Shown here: piece after piece, positions 8,187 through 15,631 of the stretch | How positions within the stretch are numbered: the first letter of the stretch is position 1 | Layout: every line of letters starts with the position of its first letter | NCBI GenBank assembly: GCA_031266775.1 | Contig: JAISAQ010000100.1 | Span: 1 to 48,700, forward strand | DNA from: Treponema sp. | Lineage (GTDB): Bacteria > Spirochaetota > Spirochaetia > Treponematales > Breznakiellaceae | Direction of reading: 5' to 3' | Length of the DNA stretch: 48,700 nt | The notes under the pieces: generated by a model | What the model saw: the letters and a program-made list of their open reading frames with translations, nothing else | Database searches by the model: none | What the model was told of the DNA's origin: nothing | Program-made: the position numbers and the translations under genes

Positions 8187-9653
8187 TTAGAAGAGCCCGT
8201 CTTCGGGCGCTTCGGCAAGCGGGTTTTTCCGCGGCCTTCCGGGCCCCCGGCGTACCGGCGCGGCCGAAAGGGGCTGCCCGCCCGTCCCGGAGGACTCCGG
8301 GTACAGGGCGGCCGGTTCCCCGGCGGCAAAACCTGAAGCCTGGCGCGGCGCGGGGCCCGCCGCAGCGGGAATCCTCCGTCCTTCCGGCCTTGTGTTTTCA
8401 GGCGGAATCGCCTGGGACCCGGCGGGTCTGAAAGCGGTTTCAGGCCGGGCCGGAACCGTATCAGGCGGCGAAACCGCGGGCACTGGAGCCGCGGGCGGCG
8501 GAACCATATCAGGCGCGTCCCCGCCGGGCGGAGAAGACGCGGCGGCGGGATAATCCGGGACCGCCGCGGCCGGTTTTACGGGGGCGGTAAAATCCCTGCC
8601 GGGGAATATGATCTTGCGGAGTTTTGTTTCCACTTCTTTGGTAAATTCAGGATGCTGCTCCAGATATTCTTTGGCGCCGTCCCTGCCCTGGGCGATCTTT
8701 TCCTCGCCGTAGGAATACCACGACCCCTTCTTGTCGATAATGTTGTGTTTCGCGGCGGCGTCAAGGATGCTCCCTATGGCGGAGATCCCCTTGCCGAACA
8801 TGAGTTCAAGTTCCGCGCGGCGGAACGGGGGGGCCACCTTGTTCTTTACTACTTTGATGCGGACCCGGTTGCCGACCGCGTCGTCTTCCCCCTTTTCTAT
8901 GGTCTCGGTTTTACGGACCTCAATACGAACGGAAGAATAGAATTTAAGGGCGTTTCCGCCCGTCGTAGTTTCGGGATTTCCGAAGAAAACCCCTATCTTC
9001 ATGCGCATCTGGTTGATGAAGATGATGATGCTGCGGGATTTTCCCAGTATGGCGGTCAGCTTCCGCATGGCCTGGCTCATGAGCCGGGCCTGAAGCCCCA
9101 TCTGGGCATCGCCCATTTCGCCGTTAATTTCCGCCTGGGGGGTAAGGGCCGCCACAGAATCCACCACGATGACATCCACCGCACCGGAACGGACCAGGCT
9201 TTCGGTAATTTCAAGCGCCTGTTCCCCGGAGTCCGGCTGGGATATCCACAGATCGTCCGTATTGACCCCGAGGTTCTTGGCATACACCGGATCAAGGGCG
9301 TGTTCGGCGTCGACAAAGGCCGCTATACCGCCCATTTTCTGGGCTTCCGCTATGGCGTGAAGGGCCAGCGTAGTTTTGCCCGAAGATTCGGGCCCGTAAA
9401 TTTCGATGATGCGCCCCCGGGGATACCCCCCTATACCCAAGGCTTCATCCAGCAGTATGGAACCGGAAGGGATGATTTCTATCCCCGTGGCGTTGGTACG
9501 GGACCCCAGCTTCATGAGCAGCCCGGAACCGTATTGTTTTTCGATCTGCAGGCGGGCCGCTTCAAGGGCCTTTTCTTTTTCCTCGGCGGAAACCAGAGGA
9601 TTCCTGTTTCTGTCAGGGATCCTGGATTTTTCAGAATCGTTTGTCTTTGCCAT
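8187..9653 (-). CDS. recA: recombinase RecA with long Pro/Ala-rich tail and AT-hook-like end
   Basis: 488 residues from the ATG at 9653; an ATG 27 bases upstream is rejected because its codons form the ribosome binding site GGGGGAGGGAG. The core is canonical: Walker [16 protein letters not shown], Walker [13 protein letters not shown], loop L1 [20 protein letters not shown], loop L2 around [16 protein letters not shown], and the C-terminal domain to about residue 352. RecA filaments on single-stranded DNA and drives strand exchange and repair. After residue 352 come 136 extra residues, very rich in Pro and Ala, ending in [11 protein letters not shown] (468-478), an AT-hook-like DNA minor-groove motif, and a short acidic end. 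Most RecA proteins stop at about 350 residues. It is the first gene of the minus-strand operon. Confidence 0.97.
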   Translation of the reverse strand: MAKTNDSEKSRIPDRNRNPLVSAEEKEKALEAARLQIEKQYGSGLLMKLGSRTNATGIEIIPSGSILLDEALGIGGYPRGRIIEIYGPESSGKTTLALHAIAEAQKMGGIAAFVDAEHALDPVYAKNLGVNTDDLWISQPDSGEQALEITESLVRSGAVDVIVVDSVAALTPQAEINGEMGDAQMGLQARLMSQAMRKLTAILGKSRSIIIFINQMRMKIGVFFGNPETTTGGNALKFYSSVRIEVRKTETIEKGEDDAVGNRVRIKVVKNKVAPPFRRAELELMFGKGISAIGSILDAAAKHNIIDKKGSWYSYGEEKIAQGRDGAKEYLEQHPEFTKEVETKLRKIIFPGRDFTAPVKPAAAVPDYPAAASSPPGGDAPDMVPPPAAPVPAVSPPDTVPARPETAFRPAGSQAIPPENTRPEGRRIPAAAGPAPRQASGFAAGEPAALYPESSGTGGQPLSAAPVRRGPGRPRKNPLAEAPEDGLF

Positions 9654-9733
9654 TTTTCTCCCTCCCCCTTTATATGGCATCTACCTGCGCCACGCTTTAA
9701 TGTCTTTCCAAAAATATCATAAACAACCGGTAA

Positions 9734-9762
9734 ATAATACTATACGGATGTTTATATGTCAA
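9734..9762 (-). promoter_or_regulatory. sigma-70-type promoter of the recA operon
   Basis: On the minus strand TTGACA (9762-9757) and TATTAT (9739-9734) are separated by exactly 17 bases. The start would lie near 9727, giving a leader of about 75 bases to the recA ATG. No LexA-like inverted repeat is seen over it. Confidence 0.8.
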
Positions 9763-9770
9763 TAACAAAA

Positions 9771-9870
9771 CAACCACGGACGACCCAGACCAACACGGAC
9801 AAAATATAAATTTGAAACTAAAGGAAGTCCGTGTTTGTTCGTGAGGGCGAACCGGAGGTTCGTTGTGGTT
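9771..9870. repeat. ACACGGAC/GTCCGTGT inverted repeats and a small hairpin in the recA-prs gap
   Basis: The 289-base gap between the recA and prs starts holds CCACGGAC (9774-9781, approximately), ACACGGAC (9793-9800) and its inverted copy GTCCGTGT (9827-9834), then a hairpin CGAACC-GGA-GGTTCG (9848-9862). These look like a degenerate dispersed intergenic repeat between two divergent genes. No open frame in this gap is supported, and no function is known to me. Confidence 0.5.
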
Positions 9871-9942
9871 GAATTCAGAATTGCTGGCCTTCGCCTGAGT
9901 TCCCTGTACTTTTTTTTCCGTATCATGTAGACTGTCTGTAAG

Positions 9943-11052
9943 ATGAATGATTTTGTCGTCGCCGCTACCCGTTCGATGACGGACTACGCCTCCCGTGTGG
10001 TAGATCATCTTTTGAAATTTCCCAGCTTCGCTTCCATGGCCGGGACTGTTAACGGGGTTGAACTTTTGAAGATTGACTGTTTTGCCAACGGCGAAATGGA
10101 AGCGGTGGTCACCCGTTCCATACGCGGCCAGGCGGTGGTTTTATTTACCAGTTCCGCGAGAAACAGTCAGGGCATAGGGGTTGAGACGGCCAAGATAGAA
10201 CTGTACCACGCCGTCGACGCCCTGAAGCGTTCGCAGGCGGAAAAAATAATTGTCTTTGAACCCTTTGTCTCCTGTTCGCGTTCGGACAGAACCACACGCC
10301 GCAATTCGGTGGGACTGTGGGTGCACGTCAAGATCCTCGCGTCCCTCGGCACCTGCCATTTTGTGACCTATCAGCTTCATTCGGATAAATCGAGATCCAT
10401 GGTTGACCCTACCATCTGTCTTGTGGACGATATTCCCGCCCTTACCATCCTTAAAAAATACCTCTGCGACGTGTATATACGGAACACGGAGACGCTTGAA
10501 AATGTGGTCAGATCCCGGTGGGCCTTCTGCTCCGTTGACGCGGGAGGCGAAAAACTGGCCCGGGGCTTCGCCAACGCGTTCGGCGCCCCGCTTGTGGTGG
10601 CGCACAAACAGCGGGACTATTCAAAGTCCAACACCATCGAGTCAATCAACATACTTTCGGCCGAACCGCTTGAGAACAAGGTGCTGTGGATAGTGGACGA
10701 CATGGTCGATACGGCAAGTTCCGTGGAAAGCCTTATCCGCGCCCTGAGTTCGCACCGGCCGGCGGAGATCAACGTGCTTGCCGTTCACGCGATACTTTCG
10801 CCGCCCGCGGCAAGCCGGCTTTCCCGTCTTTCGGCGGAAGGGCTTCTTAACCGCGTCATTGTAAGCGATACGGTATGCCGCCCCCAAGGCTGCGCTTCTT
10901 CCGAAAAAATCCCGAATCTTGAGGTGGTTCCTTCCGCGGAACTGTCCGCCCGCATCGTGCGGACCATTGTGACCAACGCGTCGCTCAGCAAACTTATGCG
11001 GCCCTTTGACGCGGGCATCTACCTGAAATCGCCGAATCTGTTTAATCAGTGA
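9943..11052 (+). CDS. prs: ribose-phosphate pyrophosphokinase (PRPP synthetase), divergent form
   Basis: 369 residues, longer than the usual 310-320. The fold signature is clear. CFANGEME matches the FxNGE block. EPFVSCSRSDRTTR matches the RYxPYxRQDR block that binds ATP. The PRPP-binding loop is VLWIVDDMVDTASSV (about 247-261; normally DDxxDTxGT). The flexible catalytic loop reads HKQRDYSKSNTIE where classical enzymes have KRR. The enzyme makes PRPP from ribose 5-phosphate and ATP for nucleotides, His, Trp and NAD. It stands alone on the plus strand, diverging from recA. The ATG at 9943 has no good Shine-Dalgarno sequence, and any promoter (TATCAT at 9921-9926) is weak. Being family-typical but altered, activity is likely but not certain. 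Confidence 0.88.
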   Translation: MNDFVVAATRSMTDYASRVVDHLLKFPSFASMAGTVNGVELLKIDCFANGEMEAVVTRSIRGQAVVLFTSSARNSQGIGVETAKIELYHAVDALKRSQAEKIIVFEPFVSCSRSDRTTRRNSVGLWVHVKILASLGTCHFVTYQLHSDKSRSMVDPTICLVDDIPALTILKKYLCDVYIRNTETLENVVRSRWAFCSVDAGGEKLARGFANAFGAPLVVAHKQRDYSKSNTIESINILSAEPLENKVLWIVDDMVDTASSVESLIRALSSHRPAEINVLAVHAILSPPAASRLSRLSAEGLLNRVIVSDTVCRPQGCASSEKIPNLEVVPSAELSARIVRTIVTNASLSKLMRPFDAGIYLKSPNLFNQ

Positions 11053-11064
11053 TTATGAGAGGCT

Positions 11065-11088
11065 GTTCCGAAACTTCAGTTTTGGAAC
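11065..11088. repeat. 10-bp-stem hairpin between convergent prs and dtd
   Basis: GTTCCGAAAC-TTCA-GTTTTGGAAC forms a 10-pair stem (one G-T pair) with a four-base loop, between two converging genes 40 bases apart. No run of T follows on either strand, so it is not a standard intrinsic terminator, though it could stop readthrough weakly. Part of it (AAACTGAAGT on the complement) recurs at 29-38 near the transposase remnant. Confidence 0.55.
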
Positions 11089-11092
11089 AAGC

Positions 11093-11545
11093 TCACGAAT
11101 CAATCAGTATTGTTACGGGGCCGTCGTTGGTGCAGGTTACGTCCATGCGGGCCTGAAAAATTCCGGTCTCGCAGACAACGCCTTCTTCCCGTATTTTTTC
11201 AACGAAGTATTCGTAAAGGATTTTCGCATCTTCACTTCCGGCGGCGTCGCCGTAGAAGGGACGCCGTCCCCTTGAGGTATCGGCAAGCAGGGTAAACTGG
11301 GAAACGGCAAGAACGCCCGCGCCGCCGCCGCCCCGGATTACATCCTTTAACGAAAGGTTCATTCTGCCTTCCTCATCGTCAAAGATACGGAGATTGACTA
11401 TCTTTTCGGCAAGCCGGCAGGCGTCTTTGGGAACATCTTCCCGGGCAACTCCCAGGTAAACCAGCAGGCCCGCCGCTATGCTTCCCGCCGTACGGCCGCC
11501 CGACAGAACCGACGCGCCGCGTACCCGCTGGACGACGGCCTTCAC
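11093..11545 (-). CDS. dtd: D-aminoacyl-tRNA deacylase
   Basis: 150 residues, the expected length. It begins MKAVVQRVRGASV and has the two active-site signatures: SQFTLLAD with its catalytic-pocket Ser-Gln-Phe-Thr, and TNDGPVT with the Gly-cisPro that excludes L-amino acids. It hydrolyses D-amino acids (and glycine mischarged on tRNA-Ala) from tRNA, a quality-control step in the cytoplasm. Its ATG overlaps the TGA of the preceding TPR gene (ATGA), so it is translated together with that gene and is the last of the rpe-to-dtd run. Confidence 0.96.
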   Translation of the reverse strand: MKAVVQRVRGASVLSGGRTAGSIAAGLLVYLGVAREDVPKDACRLAEKIVNLRIFDDEEGRMNLSLKDVIRGGGGAGVLAVSQFTLLADTSRGRRPFYGDAAGSEDAKILYEYFVEKIREEGVVCETGIFQARMDVTCTNDGPVTILIDS

Positions 11546-12678
11546 GGAACGGGGACGCCTTCCGCCGGAAGACCGGACTGGTGTACCGCCACACCTTCAA
11601 GCCTGAATGCCATGCCGTCTCCCGAGCCGGGCACGATACGGCCCAGTACTTCCAGGGGCTTCTGGGGGTTAATGGAAACAGCCCGGTCAAACACCACCGA
11701 AACAATGCCTTCCATCGATTTCCGCGTATCGTAACCCACCAGAAAATCAAAGGCGGTAAGTCCCGGAAGCACTTCCACATTGGTGGCCATGCCGTTCCAG
11801 ATCACATGACAATCCCTGTAAAGCAGGGGATCTTCCGCGGCGGCGGAGTAGGGAATGTTGTCCTTCCGCACAAAGGTATCGAAGCCCGGAACTTCCATAT
11901 AGGAAAGGAGTATCCTTGCCTTGTTCTTGACCGAAGGAGCGGCGTTCGATTCCAGTATACGGTTAACGTTTACCTTTGCCGCCTCGTCGCGGTATTCGGT
12001 AAAAAGGGAAAGGGCTCTTTCGTAAACATCAAGCACCTGGGATCTGGTAAGTATGTACGCGTAGCTGCCCCCCGTCTCAACCGGCTGTTCTCTGTCCGCC
12101 CGGTCAAGAAGGCTCCCGGCGGAAAGCGGCCTGTTTCCCCCCCTGAAATCAGGGCCGGGTATCACGGCAAAACGGACAAGAAGCCCGTAGCAGGCAAGGG
12201 CAAGAACGGCGGCGGCGGCCGCGGGGACGAGTACGCGATCCGCCGTCAGGGGAAGGCCGGGCAGCGGGGGAAAGAGGCGGGACAGTTTTCCTGAATCCGT
12301 CCATGCCGAAAGATTGTCGCTTCCGGCGTATTTTCTGATGATCCGCAGGGCCCTGCGGGCCGTGCCGTTTTTTTCATCCTGTTCCTGCACTTCAAGGTAA
12401 TAGTCAACAGCCTTGTCCGTTTCCCCGCGGCGAAGATAAAGAACGGCAAGACCAAGAAGCACGCCGGTATCGCGGAGCCTCAGCTCCCGCGCCCGCTTGA
12501 AATTGGTAAGGGCGCCACCGAAATCGCCTGTGTAGAGAAAGGAAACGGCAAGGAGATAGTAATAGCGGAAGGAACCAAGATAACGGTCAGCCTCCGGCTC
12601 GAGGGTTTTGACGGCGGAGTAGAATTTGCCCCTGCGGGCAAGCCGTGTCGCTCTTGTCAGAACAGGATCAAGTTTCAT
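11542..12678 (-). CDS. TPR protein with one central transmembrane helix
   Basis: 378 residues from the ATG at 12678, eight bases after the preceding gene's stop; an upstream frame extension would overlap that gene by 89 bases and encodes a low-quality sequence. Residues 1 to about 120 are TPR-like helices (ARRGKFYSAVKTLEPEAD, FLYTGDFGGALTNFKRA, YLRRGETDKAVDYYLE). A transmembrane helix follows at about 155-180 (AAAAAVLALACYGLLVRFAVI). The distal half has mixed structure with a Pro-rich, conserved-looking end. Topology suggests cytoplasmic repeats and a periplasmic distal part. No enzymatic motif is seen. It belongs to a three-gene envelope group with the two genes before it. Confidence 0.75.
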   Translation of the reverse strand: MKLDPVLTRATRLARRGKFYSAVKTLEPEADRYLGSFRYYYLLAVSFLYTGDFGGALTNFKRARELRLRDTGVLLGLAVLYLRRGETDKAVDYYLEVQEQDEKNGTARRALRIIRKYAGSDNLSAWTDSGKLSRLFPPLPGLPLTADRVLVPAAAAAVLALACYGLLVRFAVIPGPDFRGGNRPLSAGSLLDRADREQPVETGGSYAYILTRSQVLDVYERALSLFTEYRDEAAKVNVNRILESNAAPSVKNKARILLSYMEVPGFDTFVRKDNIPYSAAAEDPLLYRDCHVIWNGMATNVEVLPGLTAFDFLVGYDTRKSMEGIVSVVFDRAVSINPQKPLEVLGRIVPGSGDGMAFRLEGVAVHQSGLPAEGVPVP

Positions 12679-12685
12679 CGCTGCG

Positions 12686-13816
12686 TCAGGGCAGATTGTA
12701 CCGTGTCCTGATCCGGGCGATCTGGGCTTCCATAGCGCCCAGTTCATCATCGGTAACAGACAGCGTTCCGGCAAGACAGGCGTCTATCCGGGCAATGAGT
12801 TCCCGCAGCAGGGCGAGATCCTGTTCCTGGGTGTTCGCGTTCGCCGTGGCGGCTCCCGCCCCGCCGTCCGCCGGTAAAGGTAAAGACGAAACAGGCGGTG
12901 AAAGGGGTAAAAGCGGTGAAGACGAAGCCGGTGTTTTACCTTCCGCCTGATCCACCTGATCCGCCGTATCCGAAAGGAGCCCGGACGGGGCGGACGGCCC
13001 GTTTTGCCAGGCGGCGAAGCCGGCGCCGTCTTCGGCGGCAAGGAGCAGCGAGCAGGAGCGGTTCTGCCCTCTTGCCAGAAGAACCGGATCAAAATAGTAC
13101 GAAACGGCGGAATCCCCTATGGAATAGGGAAGGTAGTTGAAATTCCTTCCCGGCGTGTAGTTTATTTTCCAGGGCGCCTCGCTGAGCCGTTTCCAGTTGG
13201 CAAAATGAAGAAGATCGGGCGTTTTTTCAACCCCTTCGCTTATGCTTCCCATGACCGAAAGCCGGTCGTTCCTTGATATCCACCGCCTTCCCGTTCCCCG
13301 CTCTATGGCCGTTTCGGAAGTAACGGGCCCCGTGTCGGTAATAAAGGGCGTCCCGGCGTTCCCCTCTCCAAGGCTCGTATCAAGCAGTACCCTCAAACCC
13401 ACGAGCGCTTCCCGGGGATTCAAGTTTACCGCCCGTATGGTTATTTGAACTCCGTTTGTCACGGCGGAACCCGACGTTCTAATGAAGGAAAATTCCTCCG
13501 TTACCGTAAGGAAGGACGATTCGAAGATCAGCGCGGGATTTGTTTCCGTTCCCCCCGCGCGGAAGCGAAACGACACGGAGTCCCCCAGCTTGTAGGCCGT
13601 GTCGTTGAACATGACGCTGACAAAACTGGTACGGGGATCCTGATCGACAAAGAACGGCTCATATCTCCCGCTGGCAAAATCGGAAAGATAGTACAGGGAA
13701 AAACGGCCCGTTGCTTCGTGAAGAACAAGCTTGATCCTGCCGTCCCGGTATTCGGCCCCGGAAACGCCTCCGGAAAGAAGGACGGCAAACACGCCGCACA
13801 GAACCACGCGCCGCAT
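12686..13816 (-). CDS. exported protein of unknown function, beta-rich N-terminal part
   Basis: 376 residues from ATG 13816, chosen because GGAG stands eight bases before it and a clean signal peptide starts there (MRRVVLCGVFAVLLSGGVSGA, cleavage near GA-EY). A GTG at 13891 overlapping the previous TGA is an alternative. The mature part is beta-rich (SFRFRAGGTETNPALIFESS, ITIRAVNLNPREALVGLRV), and motifs like LGEGNAGTPFITD recall carbohydrate-binding or sandwich folds, but no family is recognised. The end is a Pro/Ser-rich linker and a helical segment (LALLRELIARIDACLAG). Between two TPR proteins, it probably forms part of one envelope assembly. Confidence 0.7.
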   Translation of the reverse strand: MRRVVLCGVFAVLLSGGVSGAEYRDGRIKLVLHEATGRFSLYYLSDFASGRYEPFFVDQDPRTSFVSVMFNDTAYKLGDSVSFRFRAGGTETNPALIFESSFLTVTEEFSFIRTSGSAVTNGVQITIRAVNLNPREALVGLRVLLDTSLGEGNAGTPFITDTGPVTSETAIERGTGRRWISRNDRLSVMGSISEGVEKTPDLLHFANWKRLSEAPWKINYTPGRNFNYLPYSIGDSAVSYYFDPVLLARGQNRSCSLLLAAEDGAGFAAWQNGPSAPSGLLSDTADQVDQAEGKTPASSSPLLPLSPPVSSLPLPADGGAGAATANANTQEQDLALLRELIARIDACLAGTLSVTDDELGAMEAQIARIRTRYNLP

Positions 13817-13887
13817 GACGGCCGCTCCGCGCGTACGCAAGAAACACCGCGCGCCGCGCCGCGCGCGCCAGTTGTTGAAACGGGTGT

Positions 13888-14787
13888 TCACAGCCCCCCT
13901 CCCCCGCCGTTCCGGCCTGTCCTCAGAATGCCGTCCTCCATCCGCTCGGCCTGGTTTTTCAGTTCGCGCAGCCGCCGCTGCCTGTCCGTTTCGCCCGTCT
14001 CCACGCCGAGCATGGCCTCAAGTTCGGCTATGCGCGCCCGGGCGGCGGCAAGCTCGCTCCGGTAGTCCCCGCCGGAGGAGGCAGGATCTTCCTTCATCAT
14101 CTCGGCAAGCCGTTTCTGGTAGGCGATAAGCGCCTGATCGTAGGAGCGCTCCCTGCGCCTGAAATCTTCCGCGGTATTAAGGGATTCCTCATGACTCCAT
14201 TTGAGCAGTTCCAGCAGTTCCGATTCCCTCTTCTTCTGGTTGATAAGGGCAAGGCGGTAGGCCGAAGCCTCGTATTTGGCGCTCTGGGGGTACTGTCCGG
14301 TGATCAGGGTAAAAAGATCCCGCGCCTGATCAAGGCGGCCCAGGGAAAAAAGGCACTCCCCCATCCAGTACAGGGCCGCGGCCTTCTTGACTCCCCCCTC
14401 GCGGTCGGCGTATTCCCTGAGGAGGACGACGGCCTCGTCATAACGGCCCAGGTAATAAAGAACGCGGCCTTTGTGGTACAGAGTCTCCCCGGAATATCCC
14501 GGAAAAACCAGCTCCAGTTCTTCCATATCCGCAAGGGCCGCCTCATATTCACCGGCGGAAAGTTCCGCGAGGCCTGTCCAGTACAGGGCGTCCGCCCTCC
14601 CCTTTTCGTCCCCGGCTTCCGCCCCGGCCCGGCGCAGTTCAATGACCGCCTCCCTCCAGCGGGACTCCCCGTACAGGGCTATTCCCCGGTCAAGGAGGGA
14701 TCCCCGTGAACTCTGGGAAAAAACCGGTCTTCCGGACAAGAGAATCATAAACACACACAGCAATGTGCATGAGGCCTTTTTACTCAT
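13888..14787 (-). CDS. exported TPR protein with C-terminal coiled coil
   Basis: 299 residues. A signal peptide occupies residues 1-24 (KKASCTLLCVFMILLSG, VFSQ). Five or six TPR units follow to about residue 190, for example ALYWTGLAELSAGEYEAALA and RVLYYLGRYDEAVVLLREYA, with DQARDLFTLITGQYPQSAKY being the typical YbgF/CpoB-like unit. The C-terminal third is charged and helical (coiled coil, ELAAARARIAELEAM), then Gly-rich. It resembles CpoB/YbgF or BamD-type periplasmic TPR proteins but has the coiled coil at the opposite end from CpoB. ATG at 14787 follows GGAGCG. It overlaps or abuts the next gene, so the group is translated together. Confidence 0.78.
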   Translation of the reverse strand: MSKKASCTLLCVFMILLSGRPVFSQSSRGSLLDRGIALYGESRWREAVIELRRAGAEAGDEKGRADALYWTGLAELSAGEYEAALADMEELELVFPGYSGETLYHKGRVLYYLGRYDEAVVLLREYADREGGVKKAAALYWMGECLFSLGRLDQARDLFTLITGQYPQSAKYEASAYRLALINQKKRESELLELLKWSHEESLNTAEDFRRRERSYDQALIAYQKRLAEMMKEDPASSGGDYRSELAAARARIAELEAMLGVETGETDRQRRLRELKNQAERMEDGILRTGRNGGGGGL

Positions 14788-14849
14788 CCATGACGCTCCT
14801 GTATCGATTTTCGGCAGGAAATACCCTTCATATAAGCCGGTTCCGCTCC

Positions 14850-15530
14850 TCAGCGGGGCCCTCCCCCAAGCTTCCGCACCATGGCCGCTTTGTCCTGTGC
14901 GCCGAAGAAAGCCGAACCGGCAACCAGCACGTCGGCGCCCGCTTCCCGCGCCGCCGGGGCGGTTTTTTCGTTAATCCCCCCGTCCACGGAAATAAGGTAG
15001 CCGTATCCCTTCTCTTTCCGTATGCCCGCAAGCCTTTTAACCTTTTCAAGGCACCGCGGAATGATCTCCTGCCCGCCGAAACCGGGGTTCACCGTCATGA
15101 CAAGGACCAGGTCGGCAAAGGGAAGCAGTTCCTCAATCCGCGAAACCGGCGTGGAAGGCACGATGCTTATTCCCCCTTTTCTGCCCAGTGCCTGTATGGA
15201 CGAAAGGGTCCTGTGCGAATGGATCACCGCCTCGGGATGAAAAGTGATGTAATCCGCCCCGGCCCCGGTAAAACCGGGAATAAGGGAATCAGGATCGTCC
15301 GTCATCAAATGGACGTCAAACACCGCCTTTGAATGGGGCCGCAGATCCGCGGCGGCCTTGGGGCCAAAGGTAAGATTGGGAACAAAGCGGCCGTCCATCA
15401 CGTCAAAGTGCAGCCACCGCGCCCCGGAAGCGTCTATTTCCCGGGCGGCGCCGGCCAAATTGGAAAAATCGGCGCTGAGTATGGATGGCGCGATGATTAT
15501 TTCTTCCGTTCCGCCGGCCTGTTCCCGCAT
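14850..15530 (-). CDS. rpe: ribulose-phosphate 3-epimerase
   Basis: 226 residues from ATG 15530, the normal size. Conserved blocks are IAPSILSADFSNL, LHFDVMDGRFVPNLTFGP (metal-binding His and catalytic Asp), DVHLMTDDP, the MTVNPGFGGQ loop, ISVDGGIN with the second catalytic Asp, and the phosphate-binding end VAGSAFFG. It interconverts ribulose 5-phosphate and xylulose 5-phosphate in the pentose phosphate pathway. A TTG 36 bases upstream is in frame but is the -35 box of the promoter, so it cannot be the start. The message appears to begin at or within one base of the ATG (leaderless). It heads a minus-strand run to dtd. Confidence 0.96.
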   Translation of the reverse strand: MREQAGGTEEIIIAPSILSADFSNLAGAAREIDASGARWLHFDVMDGRFVPNLTFGPKAAADLRPHSKAVFDVHLMTDDPDSLIPGFTGAGADYITFHPEAVIHSHRTLSSIQALGRKGGISIVPSTPVSRIEELLPFADLVLVMTVNPGFGGQEIIPRCLEKVKRLAGIRKEKGYGYLISVDGGINEKTAPAAREAGADVLVAGSAFFGAQDKAAMVRKLGGGPR

Positions 15531-15537
15531 ACTTATG

Positions 15538-15566
15538 ATGATACGCGCCGGAAGACTGCTTGTCAA
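15538..15566 (-). promoter_or_regulatory. promoter of rpe, giving a leaderless message
   Basis: Minus strand TTGACA (15566-15561), 17 bases, TATCAT (15543-15538). The gap from the -10 box to the ATG is seven bases, so the predicted start is the A of the ATG or the base before it. There is no room for a ribosome binding site. Confidence 0.72.
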
Positions 15567-15587
15567 AGCCCCGAAAAATGTTATACT
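15560..15587 (+). promoter_or_regulatory. divergent promoter of the TPR-greA operon
   Basis: Plus strand TTGTCA (15560-15565), 16 bases, TATACT (15582-15587). Predicted start near 15594, leaving about 38 bases to the ATG at 15632. Its -35 box overlaps the -35 box of the rpe promoter on the other strand. Confidence 0.68.
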
Positions 15588-15631
15588 GTGAAGGATACAG
15601 TTTCTACCAGAATGTTGAAACAGATCAAGCC

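Noticed and set aside
8652-9722. Long open frame on the plus strand opposite recA
   Set aside because: It is the mirror of a strongly conserved recA frame; composition effects in GC-rich DNA produce such frames, and its product shows no motif.
9727-9770. LexA/SOS box over the recA promoter
   Set aside because: I looked for an inverted repeat of the E. coli or Bacillus type and found none of convincing symmetry.
9697-10008. Small minus-strand frame between recA and prs
   Set aside because: It covers the recA promoter and the start of prs; no ribosome binding site or motif.
14843-14856. CCGCT-CCTC-AGCGG hairpin after rpe as a terminator
   Set aside because: Stem of five pairs and no T run on either strand; probably by chance in GC-rich DNA.
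15531-15566. TTG start at 15566 for rpe
   Set aside because: It overlaps the -35 box of the promoter that transcribes rpe and would lie upstream of the message start.
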